Source of the DNA: Fasciola hepatica
Lineage: Eukaryota; Platyhelminthes; Trematoda; Plagiorchiida; Fasciolidae
Reading direction: 5' to 3'
Length of the DNA: 64,000 nt
NCBI GenBank assembly: GCA_948099385.1
Contig: CANUEZ040000113.1
Location: forward strand, 8,382,501 to 8,446,500
The notes beneath the pieces were generated by a model. That model was not told the DNA's origin, searched no databases, and worked only from the letters and a program-made list of their open reading frames with translations. A program made the translations under genes and the position numbers. This document shows positions 1 through 13,600 of the stretch, piece after piece (the stretch's first letter is position 1; each line of letters starts with the position of its first letter).

Positions 1-2230
1 AACCAACCCGGTGTTATATTGCCTGAAAAAGTGAGTCGTGAATATCATATTTTTGTGCGTGATAATTCGTAGCACTGTATTTTTAAGACGGTGCTTGATT
101 GTTTTTGCCTACGAATGTTGTTTTTCACCATCTCAATTCCCCCAACAAGCTGGACTTTCAGGGAGCAGGTAAAGTCTACGGTTTATCTTCTGGATATTGC
201 TTCGGTAGATACATAAGCATCATTAAATTACACTGTTTTGTCTAAACATGGTGTGGACTCAAAATTGTGACGACTGATGACGTCATAAACTAACGGCACT
301 CCATGATTTTTCATCAAGAACAAAAATTAATCAACAAGTATGGTAGTGAAATCCATAGAATGTTTAGTGATCGATTAAAAACCAGTTTGAACAGATACGA
401 AATGGGTAAAACGAGGCATGTACTGCTTGAAAGAGCGTTTATCCATCGTTTAGAATAGTATAATATAGCGTCTCATATTTTCCTTGAGCGGATGACACTT
501 AGACCTTCAGTCGGGATCACGCATCCTAATCCCATATGTTCACCATATATGTCCCATGAAAAATGCATTCAGGTATGACTTAGTGTGCTTCCATTTATTA
601 ACATTGCCCACAGCTCAGCAGTTGCGGTCCTCTGCGCTGTCTCGGAGTTTTCCATACCTCAAGTAGCCCCAAATAAACACTGGAAAATAGAAAAGAACTT
701 GCCACAAGATAATCGAAATAAATCACTCAATTCTTATAAGAAATCCTGTATGCACATTGACTGGCTTACCTAACTGCTGTTTATAAGGAGTGACTTGTCA
801 GATTGTTCAGTTGGTAGTTTGATTCTTTGACAGCAAGCATCTATTATTCCGGATTTACTGGGGGAAAATGTACCGAAGATGCCGTAATATGACTGAATGA
901 ATAAACACATTGCTCCCATTACACGAGGGCACTCAATTTCAGTAGACATTTTGCCAACAACATGAAATACTGACTTACAAAAGCATCACGGAAACAACAT
1001 CCCATTAAAACCTCAAAGACTTGGTCGAACAACCATCACGTCGGTTTACAAAGTCACTGGGGTAATAAACAGAAATTCTGTTTGACAGAACTTGACCGGG
1101 CTTTGATCTACTTTCTAAGATGAAGGCAATCTAATCTGCTCCATTGACAACCGTACTGAACGCCTCTGCGGTCGAATTTCACCACCCCTTTTTAATCTCG
1201 CCCCATTATTTTCTTTGTTGAACTTTTTGAAGCGAACAAACCCCGGGTTTTTGCTGTGGCTACCTTCCCGAGTTTCGTCAATGTTTCTGTGACGTTTAAT
1301 TTGGTGGAACTTTGTATTTTGTACCCCTTCTTTGCTTTTGTTACTAAATCACACTGACCGTAAAATTAGTCAAAGCGACCATTTCAGGGGCTAATAGGGG
1401 TTCACTTGCAAAGTTTTGGTTTTTCGTATTTAAACAATCCTCTTGGAATACGTTTTTCCAATCTTTGTAACTTGTTATAACGTGATAAGTTGCATTTAGA
1501 CAAATTTTTAAGCACTACCGACCATACTCGACTTTATAGACAACTATGAACACTAGATGCTTTGCCTTTTAAAACTCATCTAAAATGAGTTCAAGTTAGA
1601 CTATTCTGTCTAAATAAGAATAAACACACGAGGCTTTGTTGTGACTTGAATCCGCAGTTATTGCCAGCATCCCCAAAAGCGAAATGTTCAGATCGATGAC
1701 TTTACTATGTATACTCAAAAGATACTGTTGCGCTGAATGATTTAGTGTTCACGTTCCCCTGTTAACAAATATTTTAAGGAAGTCTTTTTTCTATTTTATC
1801 TAAATAAGACTTTCCATAAAAGTCGGACCATCCGAACAGTTTCGCGCTCTTTTGCCCGGTGGGGTTCGTTCAGATACAGGGTCTTTCAAGTTCACGTTTT
1901 TTATGAAATCTGGATTCTAGTCAGTTATGAGCAGTAAAATGTAACGGACAAAACTCATCTCGAATGCGTTTTCGATGCTGAACATTCGAAATTCAGTAGA
2001 ACTATTATAGTTTATTAAAACCTGAATTTCGTCCCCCGTCTCATTTCTAATTACCTTTATTCCTGCATGTTGTTCTGTAGAATAATCGGTTTACTCCACT
2101 AGTGGATTAAACTAAGCTAACGAGACATATTTATATATATATATATAGTGTTACCAGTGTAATCTTGCTGAGTTAATACTAATTCGATGAAATGAGAACG
2201 AAACAACTATTGACAGAAAACCCATTAGTA
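1..2230. other. Non-coding stretch, nothing recognised
   Basis: AT-rich DNA with frequent stops in all frames. The longest start-to-stop frame (585-773, +, 62 codons) has no convincing splice sites or recognisable motif and is treated as chance. A short (TA)n tract sits at about 2131-2147. No tRNA, rRNA or transposon protein was seen. Confidence 0.6.
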
Positions 2231-2253
2231 AAATGAAAATTGATCTTTTTTCA

Positions 2254-2815
2254 GGTAGTATTCACCATCATTTTATTCAAAAGGTTTGTGAAACTGGGAA
2301 ATGGATTAATTCATTTATCCAAGAACAATGGAGCAAGAATCGGGTCTGATTTTGGTAATGTCATGCTGTGTCCAACACGAATACTAGTATGTTGTATACG
2401 TGAATGTGTATTGTTAGGTAATGAATGGTTAGATCTGACAGCTAGTATACATTGAATGGTTGGTGAATGGAAATAAATGGGTTCGCTCCAAAAACTTCAC
2501 AAATCAAATGTCCAACGGTAAATGGCATCAAGCTAACCACGATTATTTCTAACCAGTTTAGATAAAATTATGTAATCATGCAGGAAGTTGTATCCTGTTC
2601 ATACTTTTGTATCATTTGTAAAAGCTACAGGCAAAACAATTTTGCGGATAAAGAACCATCTTTTTGGAATGCTAGTACTTCATTTCCGTATACAGACCAG
2701 TGATGATTTGGTTGTGTCCCCATTCTGCAATAACCTGTTCATTATTAAGGCGCTCAAAACAAAGGCATCCACCACTGTCTGGCAGATTTTCCGCCCATTG
2801 CCTCTAATTGTTTAG
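2254..2815 (+). CDS. Possible exons of an unrecognised gene (weak)
   Basis: A frame opens after a T-rich acceptor ending TTTTTTCAG at 2253 and stays open to 2455. A second opens after CATGCAG near 2583 and runs to 2815 (about 76 codons). Between them, roughly 2437-2550, another frame contains the string NGKWHQA, which is loosely like the NGxWH turn of laminin-G domains. The phases of these pieces could not be reconciled, so they are reported as a coding-looking cluster and not as a model. The laminin-G resemblance is a single short motif and should not be used to name the gene. The pieces could equally be chance frames. Confidence 0.18.
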
Positions 2816-3470
2816 TCAGACAGATAAATAATGGAAACCAAATATATCGTGTCATATGTTAGAAAGCTAAATGCTACCATAGTATTAGAGATGATCGGGG
2901 AAACACTGAATTCCTATGATGCTATTTTATATTGCTGATCGGTCTTTCAGTTTCGACTATCTCGAAGTGTTTCGTTCGTGTGACAATAACATCATTCGAC
3001 AATAACACAGAATTTATAACGCTAGTTTTACTACTAAATGTGCACTTTCGCAGTTAGTCAGCTTTTCGGGTCACCAGTCAACGTCTCAAAGCATGGCCTA
3101 GAGTAGTGACTACATTTAGGTCCAAAAAGGTTTTTTATTAAATTCGTGTCAAAATAATTTTGCTCTGGAGCTGTATTGAATTACCACCTGTAGGCAAGTA
3201 AAAATCTGATGCAGCTCAATTTGCAATGCATTTTTATTCCGTTTAAAGAAATACCCCATTATATTAGTGTCGCCAGTGGTAACTTCTACCAGTCGGAAAC
3301 TTTCACTTTACCGCGATCCCTTTTACCAAAACAGCCTGCTTGTAATGAAAAATAATAAACGGACAAATATTCAAAAAAATTAGGTTCATGTCGCTGACGT
3401 TTTATGAACTAAAATAACACCAAAACGGTGAGACAATGTTCGTCAAAGATGTGTACAATTTAGAATCAGG

Positions 3471-4509
3471 ATGATTGACGTCGTGTACTGGACCGGTTGC
3501 TACGCGCAAACCGGGATCGAACAGGTGTAATCATGGTCAAGCAGGAAAAATCCCTCACTTTGAAAACCTGAAAACGTTGGTACTTTAGTCGACATGGATT
3601 CATTTTGTGAATTCTACGGAAATGATGCTCAAACAAGTTTTCTTCCAATTTATTCAAACAGAAATCAGCAAGGTCAAAGGATGGAATATATAAAATAACG
3701 TGTCACGTGCACAGAAGGCGTTGAATAAAATCTTGGCATGAGCACGGTTGGCCGTGTATTTTTAATTCAGCCCAGTCCACTTTCGCTGTGAAACGGAAAA
3801 CTTGAAATAACATCTATCGTGAGAGGTGACGTGTTTGTGGTAGGATAAGTAGTTTAAATATATCTTGGTAATCACAGTTAATAAAACACTATGCCGCAGA
3901 AATCGGTCCTGGTCATTTTGAACAACAAGGCACTGTTTGAAAAATCGCTGAACCACGTGCTACAATGTAAATAAGATATCGCTTTTATATATGATTTTTT
4001 GATCAGGTTTGCCAATGACTACTTACATTCAAATGTTCTGCCATGATGAAATGGTGTTATTTGACACTGGAACAGTCAAACAAAAGAACTCCCTTTCGGT
4101 GGTAAACCATCGATTTTTACTTTGTATGCCGTTTGAAGTTGTTTCTTTGTAAAAAAGGGAGACATTTTTGATAAAAAACGTCAGTGCAAATCTGGTCATT
4201 TTTTTAGCTAAATGTTTGTCTGCATTTGTCTCAAGAATTCCTGAGAACTGCTTCGTGCTCAAGAAAATCTGTCAGCGGAATTGTTATCGACTCGTTTATC
4301 ATTGCAGCCACTTATTGACGTATGGATGTAAGCGTACTCGTGCACGTATTTTGATCGAAATTTATATAATCATTTATATTATTTTCTGTTTATAACGTCA
4401 TACCTAAGTAACTGAATTGTACGCCGGAGCTTTATATCTGCGACATTGTTCGCCAGCTAGGCTATCGGCAAAACGCAGACGGTTTATATCGCGCTCCATG
4501 GGAAGCTGA
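3471..4509 (+). CDS. Putative six-exon gene, product unknown
   Basis: Hand-built chain: 3471-3524, 3589-3672, 3878-3905, 4007-4123, 4208-4327 and 4409-4509 (TGA). Codon phases match at every join (0, 0, 1, 1, 1), giving about 167 residues from an ATG at 3471. That ATG could instead be internal, because an acceptor ends at 3463. The strongest single piece is 4208-4327: it follows a T-rich acceptor (TTTTTTTAG), ends on GTAAGC, and is cysteine-rich (at least five Cys in 39 residues), suggesting an extracellular or secreted domain. The last exon is rich in Arg and Ser. No family is recognised. Exons 3878-3905 and 4409-4509 are the weakest, and a second open frame overlaps the last exon. A poly(A) signal lies at 4767. 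Confidence 0.3.
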
Positions 4510-4766
4510 AGCATCACTGCGAGTAGTTCCATCACATCTTTAGTCTGTGTCGGTGTTACCCATCAAATAAGATAGATGACATTTAGGCAGCGATATATAA
4601 TTGCTGTCTTTGATGAATGTCTAAAATTTTACTTCAACGTCCAACTTTTATCTTTTTTACGAATCCCAAGTAAAATGAACACCGATTGATGACATGTAAT
4701 TTAAAGACTATCTTACTTGACCATGTTGAGCCAAAGAAAATCAAAACATCAAATGTTGTTCCTATA

Positions 4767-4772
4767 AATAAA
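4767..4772 (+). promoter_or_regulatory. Candidate poly(A) signal AATAAA
   Basis: A canonical hexamer about 260 nt after the proposed stop at 4507-4509. It fits a 3' end for the 3.5-4.5 kb model. Such hexamers are frequent in AT-rich DNA, so this is only supporting evidence. Confidence 0.3.
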
Positions 4773-4779
4773 TATTTAT

Positions 4780-7700
4780 TATTTTATCAAGTACTGAGTT
4801 AAATTCGGCAGCATATACTGCGGATCGTGACAAACAGCCTATCGATAAAGTCGAGTATAGAGGATTTCAGATCTTTACTGGTTGTCATGCAGAGTTCCCA
4901 TAGATGCTCAATGAGTTGAACTGGATCGACTATTCTGCACAGATGTGGCTGAAAATCACAGTTATTTATTACCTACTCCTTGATGGATCATAAATATTTT
5001 TTTAGAGACGTCATTTATGCACAGGAAAATCGTTAAGTGTTTGAAAAGCGATCCATGCCCTAGGATGAGATATCACAAACAGTAAAACTGTGAGGCTATT
5101 GGAAGGTTCAATAAACTACGGAATACTGAAAAAATGCATTATTGCTTTTTTCATCCGAATTTGCGATGCACATACCGTGGAACTCGACCCTGGCTGGTTT
5201 GCGTGATTGAGGGATTCTCATTTTTGTCGTTACGCTACTTGACCGAAGAAGCTCTGAACGTTTTGTGTGTCTTTAAAAATACATGATAAAAACCATGTAT
5301 CTTACCGGCTAAGTGATAGAATATGTTAAGCTGTGGATAACAGCGGGTGAGTTATTTTGCAACAAATCGGATAACTAGACGACATACTGTAACGTAATGA
5401 TCCATGGCCGAGGAGTGAACGAAAACATATGTGTATTGTATAACCCGGTAACGTGAAGAACAGCGATGAAAGGCAAAAGGGTTAAGGATAGTTTGTACAA
5501 CATAATTATCGAGGGGTCATTCATGGTAACAGCTACCGTTGCACGAATTTACATGATTTGTGGATTCCTCTTTTCAACATGGAATTTATTAAGTCTCTAA
5601 TGCTGTGAAGAACCCCCTACCAAATCCTTTGGCAAGAATTTTGAACATTCCCAGGAATAGTTTAAAGGCTATCACTGGCTGGACTTATTGTCCACAGTCA
5701 ACCTTGTTCTCTATGGTAGTACTGTTCTCAGTTTGTCCTGTTCAGGAATTTGACCAGGTTACTGGAAATGTAGCACAATAACTCAAGCTGTACTATCTGC
5801 AGCTGCATGTGTACTCTCATTCACCCGTTAATATCTAAGTAACTGCCTAGAGTGATATACGAAAGAAAAAATAATCTTTTTAAAATATATTTCGTGAATC
5901 GACGGTTATATTCTATGGTGATAAACTGTTTCTTACTGTGTTTTGCTGACTGGCTCTGGTACCTATTATGCATGGTAATGATGAACAGCAAGCCGCGGGG
6001 TGATAATGTGAATAGCTCGCCGGGTAGTGAGAAGCACGTATAAGGCAGTGCGTCGCATTTCAACTCCTTTTGGCCGTTGAAATGTGTCCATAGGAGATAA
6101 CTTGGGAGGAAGCACATAAAACTGGTAAACAAGTTGGGGAGATGGCTTGAGATGGGGGGGAGAGGGCAAGGTTCATACTACAGGGTTTCCGATTTATGGT
6201 ACTTAGAGCAATTTGTTTGATGAGTCTGTCAAAACAAAAACAGAACATTTTACTCCCCTTCTCTTCTCGGAAGTATGTCATTGATTCGGTTATTTACCTT
6301 TTATCAGTTTAAATTCCAATCCCAGATTAGCCAACAGATAATGTTGTATGGCTCAGTCTGCAGATATAATTTTATCATATCGACGGCTAGAGAGTACTAG
6401 TACCCCGTGAAACAAACAGGTAATCTTTCACCGGTTTGCTGGTTGGAAGATTTGCACAGTGACAGCGTACATATCTCTTTGCGAACAGTTCCCACTTGAC
6501 AACCTTGTCTAAACTAATCTCTCATATATAGCAGGATCATTCGTAAAGAATCTGAATCTCTCAGTATGGAGTTCGTTTTTTGCGCCTTGTTTGGCATTCA
6601 GCCGACGTGCACGCTGAAAATATGCTGTGCTTGTAACACATGTGCGTCGCCTAATTTTAGTAAATTTGTTTTCTTATGTGGCTGCTACATGCGTAAAACT
6701 TCCTCGATGGCTAAGAAGTTAAAAAGTAAAATGCTAATAAAAAAATTTGAATGATATAACAAAGGAAATAAACACACCGAATAACAACCATGCTGAAGCT
6801 ACACATTCAGTCTTAGAAAATATCTCCCATTTAAAATTCTATCTCATTGGCCTTTAATGTAATATCTGGAAGCTGAAGTTAATAGTTAATAGTTTTGGAA
6901 GCCTGGTACTCTTCAAACAACTCAATCAATAGACATATTGAATTGGATCACGTGTACAGTCGGATGAAGAGCAGACAGTTGAACTAATCAAGAATGCCAG
7001 AAGCGGAATTAGTGGACCAAAATCACTCAACCCGTATTATTGATTCTGAGTTTTTATACTCACACATCTTACGAACTGACTAGCCGAGAATTAAAAAAAT
7101 TCGAAAAATGGAAACAATAGGACAACGCGAAAAGAATTCCTGCTAACCGGGCGGGACGTCAACCGTGAAAGGTCAAAGGTAAAGTTCTTAGAGGCGAAGC
7201 CGTAAAACAAACATCGAGCCTTGGGCACAACTTCGTCTACGAAGCTCAAGGTCAGAACTAATGACAAACCTATAAATACGAGAGATCACTACTAACAGCC
7301 CACATGCACTGACGATGTCACCTCGACTGGTGATGAAACGTATGCGATCTAAACGCCAAGCTCAGCGACCAGAACATCATGACAACCAACAGCCTGAGCT
7401 GCAACCAACACAAATATTTAAAACTTTTATTAACTCTATTTCAATGAGTTGTTGTGGAAGCAATATTGCGAACATGGTAGCCGAAATATATATCATAACT
7501 ATCTGCGGAAATAATATACTTCTTTATCGGTAAACGAATAAAAATCAAATTTGGAAAACACAGGTTGGCGAACAAGCTCGTTTTCAGCGATTCTTAATCA
7601 TGCCAATGTAACACAATTATACGACTAGATGCTTAAGGGATACAGTCACCCAAAATCGTGTCAGATTTATCAAATTCGACACTAAGGATGATAGGGTTTT

Positions 7701-8670
7701 TCTCTATCCTTTACATTTTTCACTCTTCGCAGAAAGGCATTTCCAAGGAAAAGTTGTATAAACAGTCAACTGTGCCAAGTATGCACGAATACTGTCTCCG
7801 GGGTAAAGGCAAAATCACGTTTTTCACAGTACATCGATAACTACCATGTCCTATTAGTTCAACGGTAAAAGGAGCATGCATTCTGAACACCACGGATTTA
7901 GGAAACCCAGTTGTACCTATTTCGAGATTTGTCAATCAACGAAAGTGTTCAACTAAATCGATCAATTACTCATAGTGTCACAAAGGAAATCAAGTTGAGT
8001 ATTTAGAAGTACTTCTGAAAAACATCGTGTAGCTTCAGGGAATCTTTTGTCTGAATTGAGAAGTTCAATCATATTTGGCAACTTATCGATTAGAGACTTC
8101 AGTTACTAATGATGGTTTTGGATCAGAAGAGAAAGCGTTCTGATGCTTTGTGATTCTATATACATCTATGCACGTATATACGCGTATGTGCATAAATTCG
8201 CTAAAATCTGGATATCATTTAAAACTGTACAGGAAGGGTTTTTCCGATAAATCAGGAACGGTTTTTTTAAGGGGCAATGGAATTTGAAGAAAATACTGGA
8301 CAGGGACAATTAACAAACTGCTGTAACGTTTCCGAACTTCGAAGATTTACTTACATTATTGTCATTGTCATTATATTTGGTTCTCTGTATATAATAACAG
8401 TATAACATTTCAACAACGGAGTCGCTATTAGTTACCGGCCACCACTTCGGGACTTGACCACCTCCAGCGAGAGGGTTCAAACACGACACGGATGGGTCTG
8501 AATCTCGCCAGGATATGCCACCGCAGTGTAGTATGCTACTTTTTGGAATAGCCCCTACACAGTACAAGTAACTGGTCTCATAAATCATATCATCCAATGT
8601 GACTTTCCTATAAATTTCTTCGTTCGGTCTAACACATTGTGGAGGAAATTCATCACCCAATGATACGAAA
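4780..8670. other. Intergenic or intronic DNA, no gene supported
   Basis: Several 60-100 codon frames occur on both strands around 5.8-6.3 kb. They overlap one another, lack consistent splice sites and show no motif. The 129-codon minus frame at 8310-8699 crosses a sequence with a B-box-like GGTTCAAAC at about 8474 and a TGACAA-rich end near 8345-8375. It therefore looks like the 3' part of an old retroelement and not a gene. Confidence 0.5.
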
Positions 8671-8674
8671 CTAG

Positions 8675-9344
8675 ATGTACTATTATCCATCACCATCATT
8701 TCGGAATGTACGGTAAGCTAACTGGGAATACCAGTCAAGCATCGGGAATTTTTAGGGGTAGCAGAAATAGCTTTTCTTTAGTTGACCGTGAGATGTATCA
8801 GGGGAAAAGTTTCAGGAAACTGGATGTAACTATCATCAATCCTGCTGAGAATCTGCATAATTTTTCAGTAAAAGTAAAGCCAGACAGCATTTGTCGCTTG
8901 TCTCTAACAGTCATCCTTATTTAGTTCAGCTCTGTATGCTTTGGAGTATTTTGTTGTCAACCGACCTGGTAACCTTCGTGGAATTAGAATATTGGCTAGC
9001 CTCGGAGTACATCACGCTCCAATTAGAAGCAGTTGTGATTTCGATAGCACGAGTATCAGGGGAAATTGGTTTCATCTGGTAGACAAAAAATTTCTAGATT
9101 TACCAAATCACGAATTTTGAGAATAATGGCATATGGTTCATCCTCGTCAAGTAACGTGGTTAGCTATAGTGGACATCCATCGAATCCCTGACGGAACGTG
9201 ATTGGCCAACGTATGACTTTCGTAAGTGAACTCTGCAAGCTAAATCTCCAATGGGTGTTCCTATTTGAAGGCAAACGTCCATCTAAAGCAGTCGGTAGAC
9301 CTCATTTAAGGAAGTTCTTGGAAAAATCTCGATATGATGAATAA
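8675..9344 (+). CDS. Putative small five-exon gene, product unknown
   Basis: Chain from ATG to stop: 8675-8712, 8756-8867, 8911-9078, 9170-9221 and 9271-9344 (TAA). Introns are 43, 43, 91 and 49 bp, all GT-AG, and phases agree at every junction. The translation is 147 residues. The third exon (56 codons) is the most protein-like: it follows a clear pyrimidine-rich acceptor (TTGTCTCTAACAG) and contains the string NRPGNLRGIRILASLGVHH. The C-terminus is basic (KRPSKAVGRPHLRKF). There is no obvious signal peptide or membrane segment. I do not recognise a family. AATAAA at 9423 lies 79 nt past the stop. A minus-strand gene end at 9543 makes the two models convergent. The start is uncertain because exon 1 is only 38 nt. 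Confidence 0.42.
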
Positions 9345-9422
9345 CATCCTTGCTGTACTGTAGACATTTAATTTTAAAGTAGACTTGTGTAAGGTGATGA
9401 AGGCTTTTCATTACAATGGTCA

Positions 9423-9428
9423 AATAAA
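9423..9428 (+). promoter_or_regulatory. Poly(A) signal AATAAA
   Basis: Canonical hexamer 79 nt downstream of the TAA of the 8.7-9.3 kb model. The spacing is ordinary for a short 3' UTR and supports a transcript end there. Confidence 0.4.
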
Positions 9429-9542
9429 CAAAAAAATGGGATAGAGCACAGCAAAAAATTCGGCTATTTCTTGGTGCACTACAGCTAGAGTATTATGAAG
9501 TGATCGGGACCAACACTTGAGTGAAATGCCCTATGTCAGAAA

Positions 9543-9873
9543 CTATGAACTAGGAAGCAGAGCTTCAAGGTTTTCAAAACTCCCAATTTGTATCCGTATA
9601 CTATTTACTGTGTATCCTTCGGAGACAGTGTCGTCAATAATACACGCTTATTGCCCAACATTACAGAACTTCTTTCCCTCATTCATAGAGCTGGTTTTTG
9701 TAAGCAACTACCTTGTTTTTGATTTCCTTGACGAATGCCACGGTTGAGTTCCGAAAATGCATCACGAGGCAAACGTACAGAAAAGTCAAGGTCATTCAGT
9801 TTGTGGTAGCTTAGGGCTTCAATACGTCTTGCTTTCCTCTCACTTAAGTAAGACTGCTCAAGATTTGCATCAT
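9543..9873 (-). CDS. Two terminal exons of an unrecognised gene
   Basis: On the minus strand, exon 9873-9712 (53 codons, phase 1 in and out) joins exon 9607-9543, which ends in TAG. The 104-bp intron has donor CAAG|GTAGTT and acceptor GGATACACAG. The larger exon is polar and charged (for example LSERKARRIEALSYHKLNDL) and looks like a soluble or coiled segment. No family is recognised. An upstream open frame on the same strand at about 10,690-10,470 can be joined in phase, but two other frames there look equally coding, so it is not included. The model runs tail to tail with the plus-strand gene ending at 9344. Confidence 0.38.
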
Positions 9874-10238
9874 CTCAGTGGAACTTATTGCAAATTTAAT
9901 TATATCTAGGACCACAAGCCATTTTTGGGGCGGTACATGTAACGCCTAGATTATGAAGAATCAGATGCAAATTGTAGTAAATCTGACAATCGATATCAAC
10001 ATCCTAGAAGGTATTCATATAAACCAACCAGGGTAAGACTAGAATAAACGAGGTATGGGAACTTCAGTTACATAAAATGACCATCAAGATGTCTCCATGA
10101 AGGGTCTTTGACCAAGTTGAGTGAACTGTGGTAAGGTTCTCTTCCGACTATCAACAAAGGGCATACAAAGGCTCACGTGTGTTTTTAAGGTAGAACAGTC
10201 TGTTCTTATTCATATAAGGAAAGTAATGTCAAAGTAAG

Positions 10239-10690
10239 TTGAGTTTATCTATTCTCGAACACTGTCGCTCTATTCATAACAGAAAGTGGAATAACGAAGA
10301 GTATAAGAACACACTTCGAAACCTACTGGCTGAAACTTGCCGAACGGGTTGTACTTGTGTTATTCAGTGTGATGCAATGATACCGGTATATAACATTACA
10401 GAAATTCAGTTATTTCGGAGGAATCTTTCGAAATGTGACGTTACGTTTTTCTACACGTCTCTTTTTGCTCGCGAAGCATTCCCTATGTGTATCATTGTGT
10501 ATCATGATCCGTTGGGATACGGTTGTACCCAGCGAGCTGTCGGGTGCTGAGGTAACCCATTTTCTTGAAATAAAAACAGTCCTCGGTGAACGGGAAGTAT
10601 AGTAAATGGCAAAAGCTTGGTGGAAAATTAGTAGCCAGTAATGTTAGACATTTCAAAGCCGGTAGTGTTACTGAAGTCGGAAGTTAACCA
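10239..10690. other. Region with three competing open frames
   Basis: The plus frame 10239-10550 (103 codons, cysteine-containing), a minus frame open from about 10,690 to 10,480, and a second minus frame ending near 10,420 all overlap and all have a plausible residue mix. At most one is translated. None has decisive splice signals. The segment is marked as possibly exonic with strand and frame undetermined, and it warns against trusting composition alone. Confidence 0.3.
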
Positions 10691-10699
10691 ATAGTCCAT

Positions 10700-13600
10700 T
10701 GTAATTTTTCATCCATCCAGTCTCCTGCTATTGACCAAACAGTACGTAACGTTTAAACTTCACTGACAAAAACCTTATTTTTGATTCCCGTATGAGTTTC
10801 GCTCAGGCAGCTTACCTTTTTACCGACTTGTCACCATTTCAAAATATGAGTGGTAATGATGTAACATATAGTAAGATGTCAGTCCTTGATTTTGGGTGCC
10901 AAACTTGACATCAGTTTGTTATGAGTGGCAGAGTCGACGAGCTAACCACAGGGAACGTACAACATGGATCCTCTCGTAGTCGTTTCTGAGATAGCCAATC
11001 AAGAAACGAACATAAATCCCGACTGAGTAGAACACTGGGAAAAATTCACCACATTTTTACAGAGATCCAACCAGGGGAATTAGCTCTCTGTTTACGCAGA
11101 TCAAAATCATCCACGTATTTAGCATGTTGGCGGGGTAGTTTTAGGTCAGTCCGTGATGTCTGTAAATGTTAGTAAGTTGGAAAGCACTCCATTTGGTAAC
11201 ACGATGCTGATGATGGCTTACAGCTTGCGCATTTCTTAGGCTGGAGTGTATCTACAACAGACGTATGGAACTGATTTGGTTCATTGTGATATTACTTGGT
11301 GATATGGCGACTGACAGAATCTATGGCATTTATTAGGGCTGAAATAAAATAAGAGAGGGTCGTGTAGGACCCTCAAGTTGCATTCTGCACGTGTCAGAGC
11401 AATTAAGGAGAGTCGGAGAGTGTTTACCTGGCTTTAACTGGTGGATCAAGCGATTATGCTGCATGCTGATCTTTTTCATAATTTGACCTGAAAAAATCTG
11501 CATATCAGTGACAGATAACGCTTTGGTTTTGTTTGGAACTTCGGTTGATGATGTGCGCTGAAAAAGTGGCGTTTTCTCGCGGACTTCTGTTGCAAGTAGT
11601 CTTCCGGATTTGGTCTGCGAAAAACGTGTCCGTTCGGTTGGATTTAATCAACGTAACAGGCATTGATAGCATTTTATCGAAAAGGTTATCCAAAATAATT
11701 TGTGGTGTGGTATTTTATCTGAATGTATACATACTAACTACATAAATTGCCCAACCATGGTATTACTAGCTTTGACGGAAGTTGAGATAGACCAACAGCT
11801 TTGGTAATTCACGAATATGGATAAAGAATGCCGCTGAACTGAGTGATTTTCAAGCTAGAGACTGTTTTTTGAGTGGATATTGTAGAAGCAGATATGCAAA
11901 CACTTGAGTGCCAATATACTGACTGCGAGTCAATGTTTAGATCAGGAAACAAAAAGCTGTGACTGGTGGCTGACCCTTGGACTCCAAGTAAGAAACAAAT
12001 AATCAAAATGTATGATTATCATCTTAATTAACAGAAGTGGTGGCGTAACGAAGAACCACAACAAGCAACGTATCAACTGTACAAAAAATGTACATAAATT
12101 CGAAACTATTGTGTTTCTCCAGTGAGAAAGTTCATAATATTGTGATATCTCCAATCAGGTATTTGTCTCAGACACTGAACACAATATCGAGGGCATATTA
12201 AATCCAAAACGTGGCCGGAGTTATTCGTTTATCAACTCGTACCTTCAAACAGTGCACCTAAATGACGCATTTTGTCTAAGACAGAAAAATAGTAGGTCCT
12301 ATATCCACAAAAAATGCAACAATATACATTAGAAGTTAAAAACTCAAAATTGGGGAATTAAAGATGTTTTCAGTGGACATTTGCAACACTCGGTGAGTAC
12401 CTGTGGGTATATGTGAGCGATTGAAGAACCTGGATCATTTATTTGTGTTACGGCTTGCGAATCGCAAAATATTTGGGATCATCCGTGAAGATATATGTAA
12501 CGCGTTTAAGCCGCAGTGGCGCGTTTGATTTACTTGCTACAATGTGCTTGGGTTGCAGCAGAATAGGGTGCATTTTTCATGATCCTAGCAAGATTAGGCA
12601 AAGGAAGTCAGAGCTTGAAACTATTCGTTATTGGGGTTGAGGGTATCGAAGGTGCATTTGGTCGGTAGTCTATTGGCTTGGAAATAGTTTGAACGTGTTC
12701 AGATTGTCCTGTCCTTAGCAGGCTGTTTTGCCTTCACAACGTGTGTACCATTTGACTGAATCAAGCTGTGCGAGGTGAACCCGAGTGACCTTTGACTAGT
12801 TCGTCTTTCTTCAATGACGGCCGGCTAGTTAAACTCGGATATTTTTGCCAGTTCTGATTGATTTACTTGCAATTTGATGTGAATCTTTTTTCACCTGATG
12901 CCACTGCCATCCTCGCGGTAATCAGTTTTGAAGTTCTTCCTATTTAGGGTAAAGTCCAAATACCTAATGAAGAACCGTTTTGTAATGCAATCCAGTGTTT
13001 GACACTTTTATTTGTGGTACCAATAACTCGCCGAACAGCTTGGCTTTGAAGTGGCCATGAAATAAACCTAATAAGACCCGCGGGGTTTGTGCTCCTTGGA
13101 GTTACATTGACAGTAGTGTAATGGTCAAACCATGTATTGTAGACCCTTCTGACCGTCCGATCAAATCAGACTGGGCATTATTTAAAAGTCACTTTGACCC
13201 CCTTACGAGAATATGGTTCCAGTGAAATATATTGTAAAAGGAATATAAATAAAATAGGATAATTTACCAAGTTAAAAAGCCCAATCACGTCACTGAATGA
13301 CGACTGTGCTGACAGATCGCTGGTGCTTGTGTTGAAACAAGCATATAACTACAGTGTGAAAACGAACTTGCTATTGCGGTGCCGTGCAAATCGGTGAGTT
13401 GAATGAAATTGTCTGACCAATAGATGCCGCTTCACATTTCCTAAATATAAAGTTCATTGAAACAATGATAGTCGTAGTGAATTATCACACGGTTTCCTGC
13501 AAATCAAATTCGGATATACCTAATGCGAACTAGCATGAGTAATTACTGAAATTTACATACAATAAACATTTTCGTCAAAAGCAACTATTCAATCCGAAAT

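Noticed and set aside
7838..7920. tRNA-like sequence (TTAGTTCAACGGTA...)
   Set aside because: An A-box resemblance only. No usable B box or cloverleaf can be drawn.
8310..8699. 129-codon minus frame as a gene
   Set aside because: It crosses a retroelement-like 3' end with a B-box-like motif and a TGACAA-rich tail, and overlaps the better-supported start of the 8.7 kb plus model.
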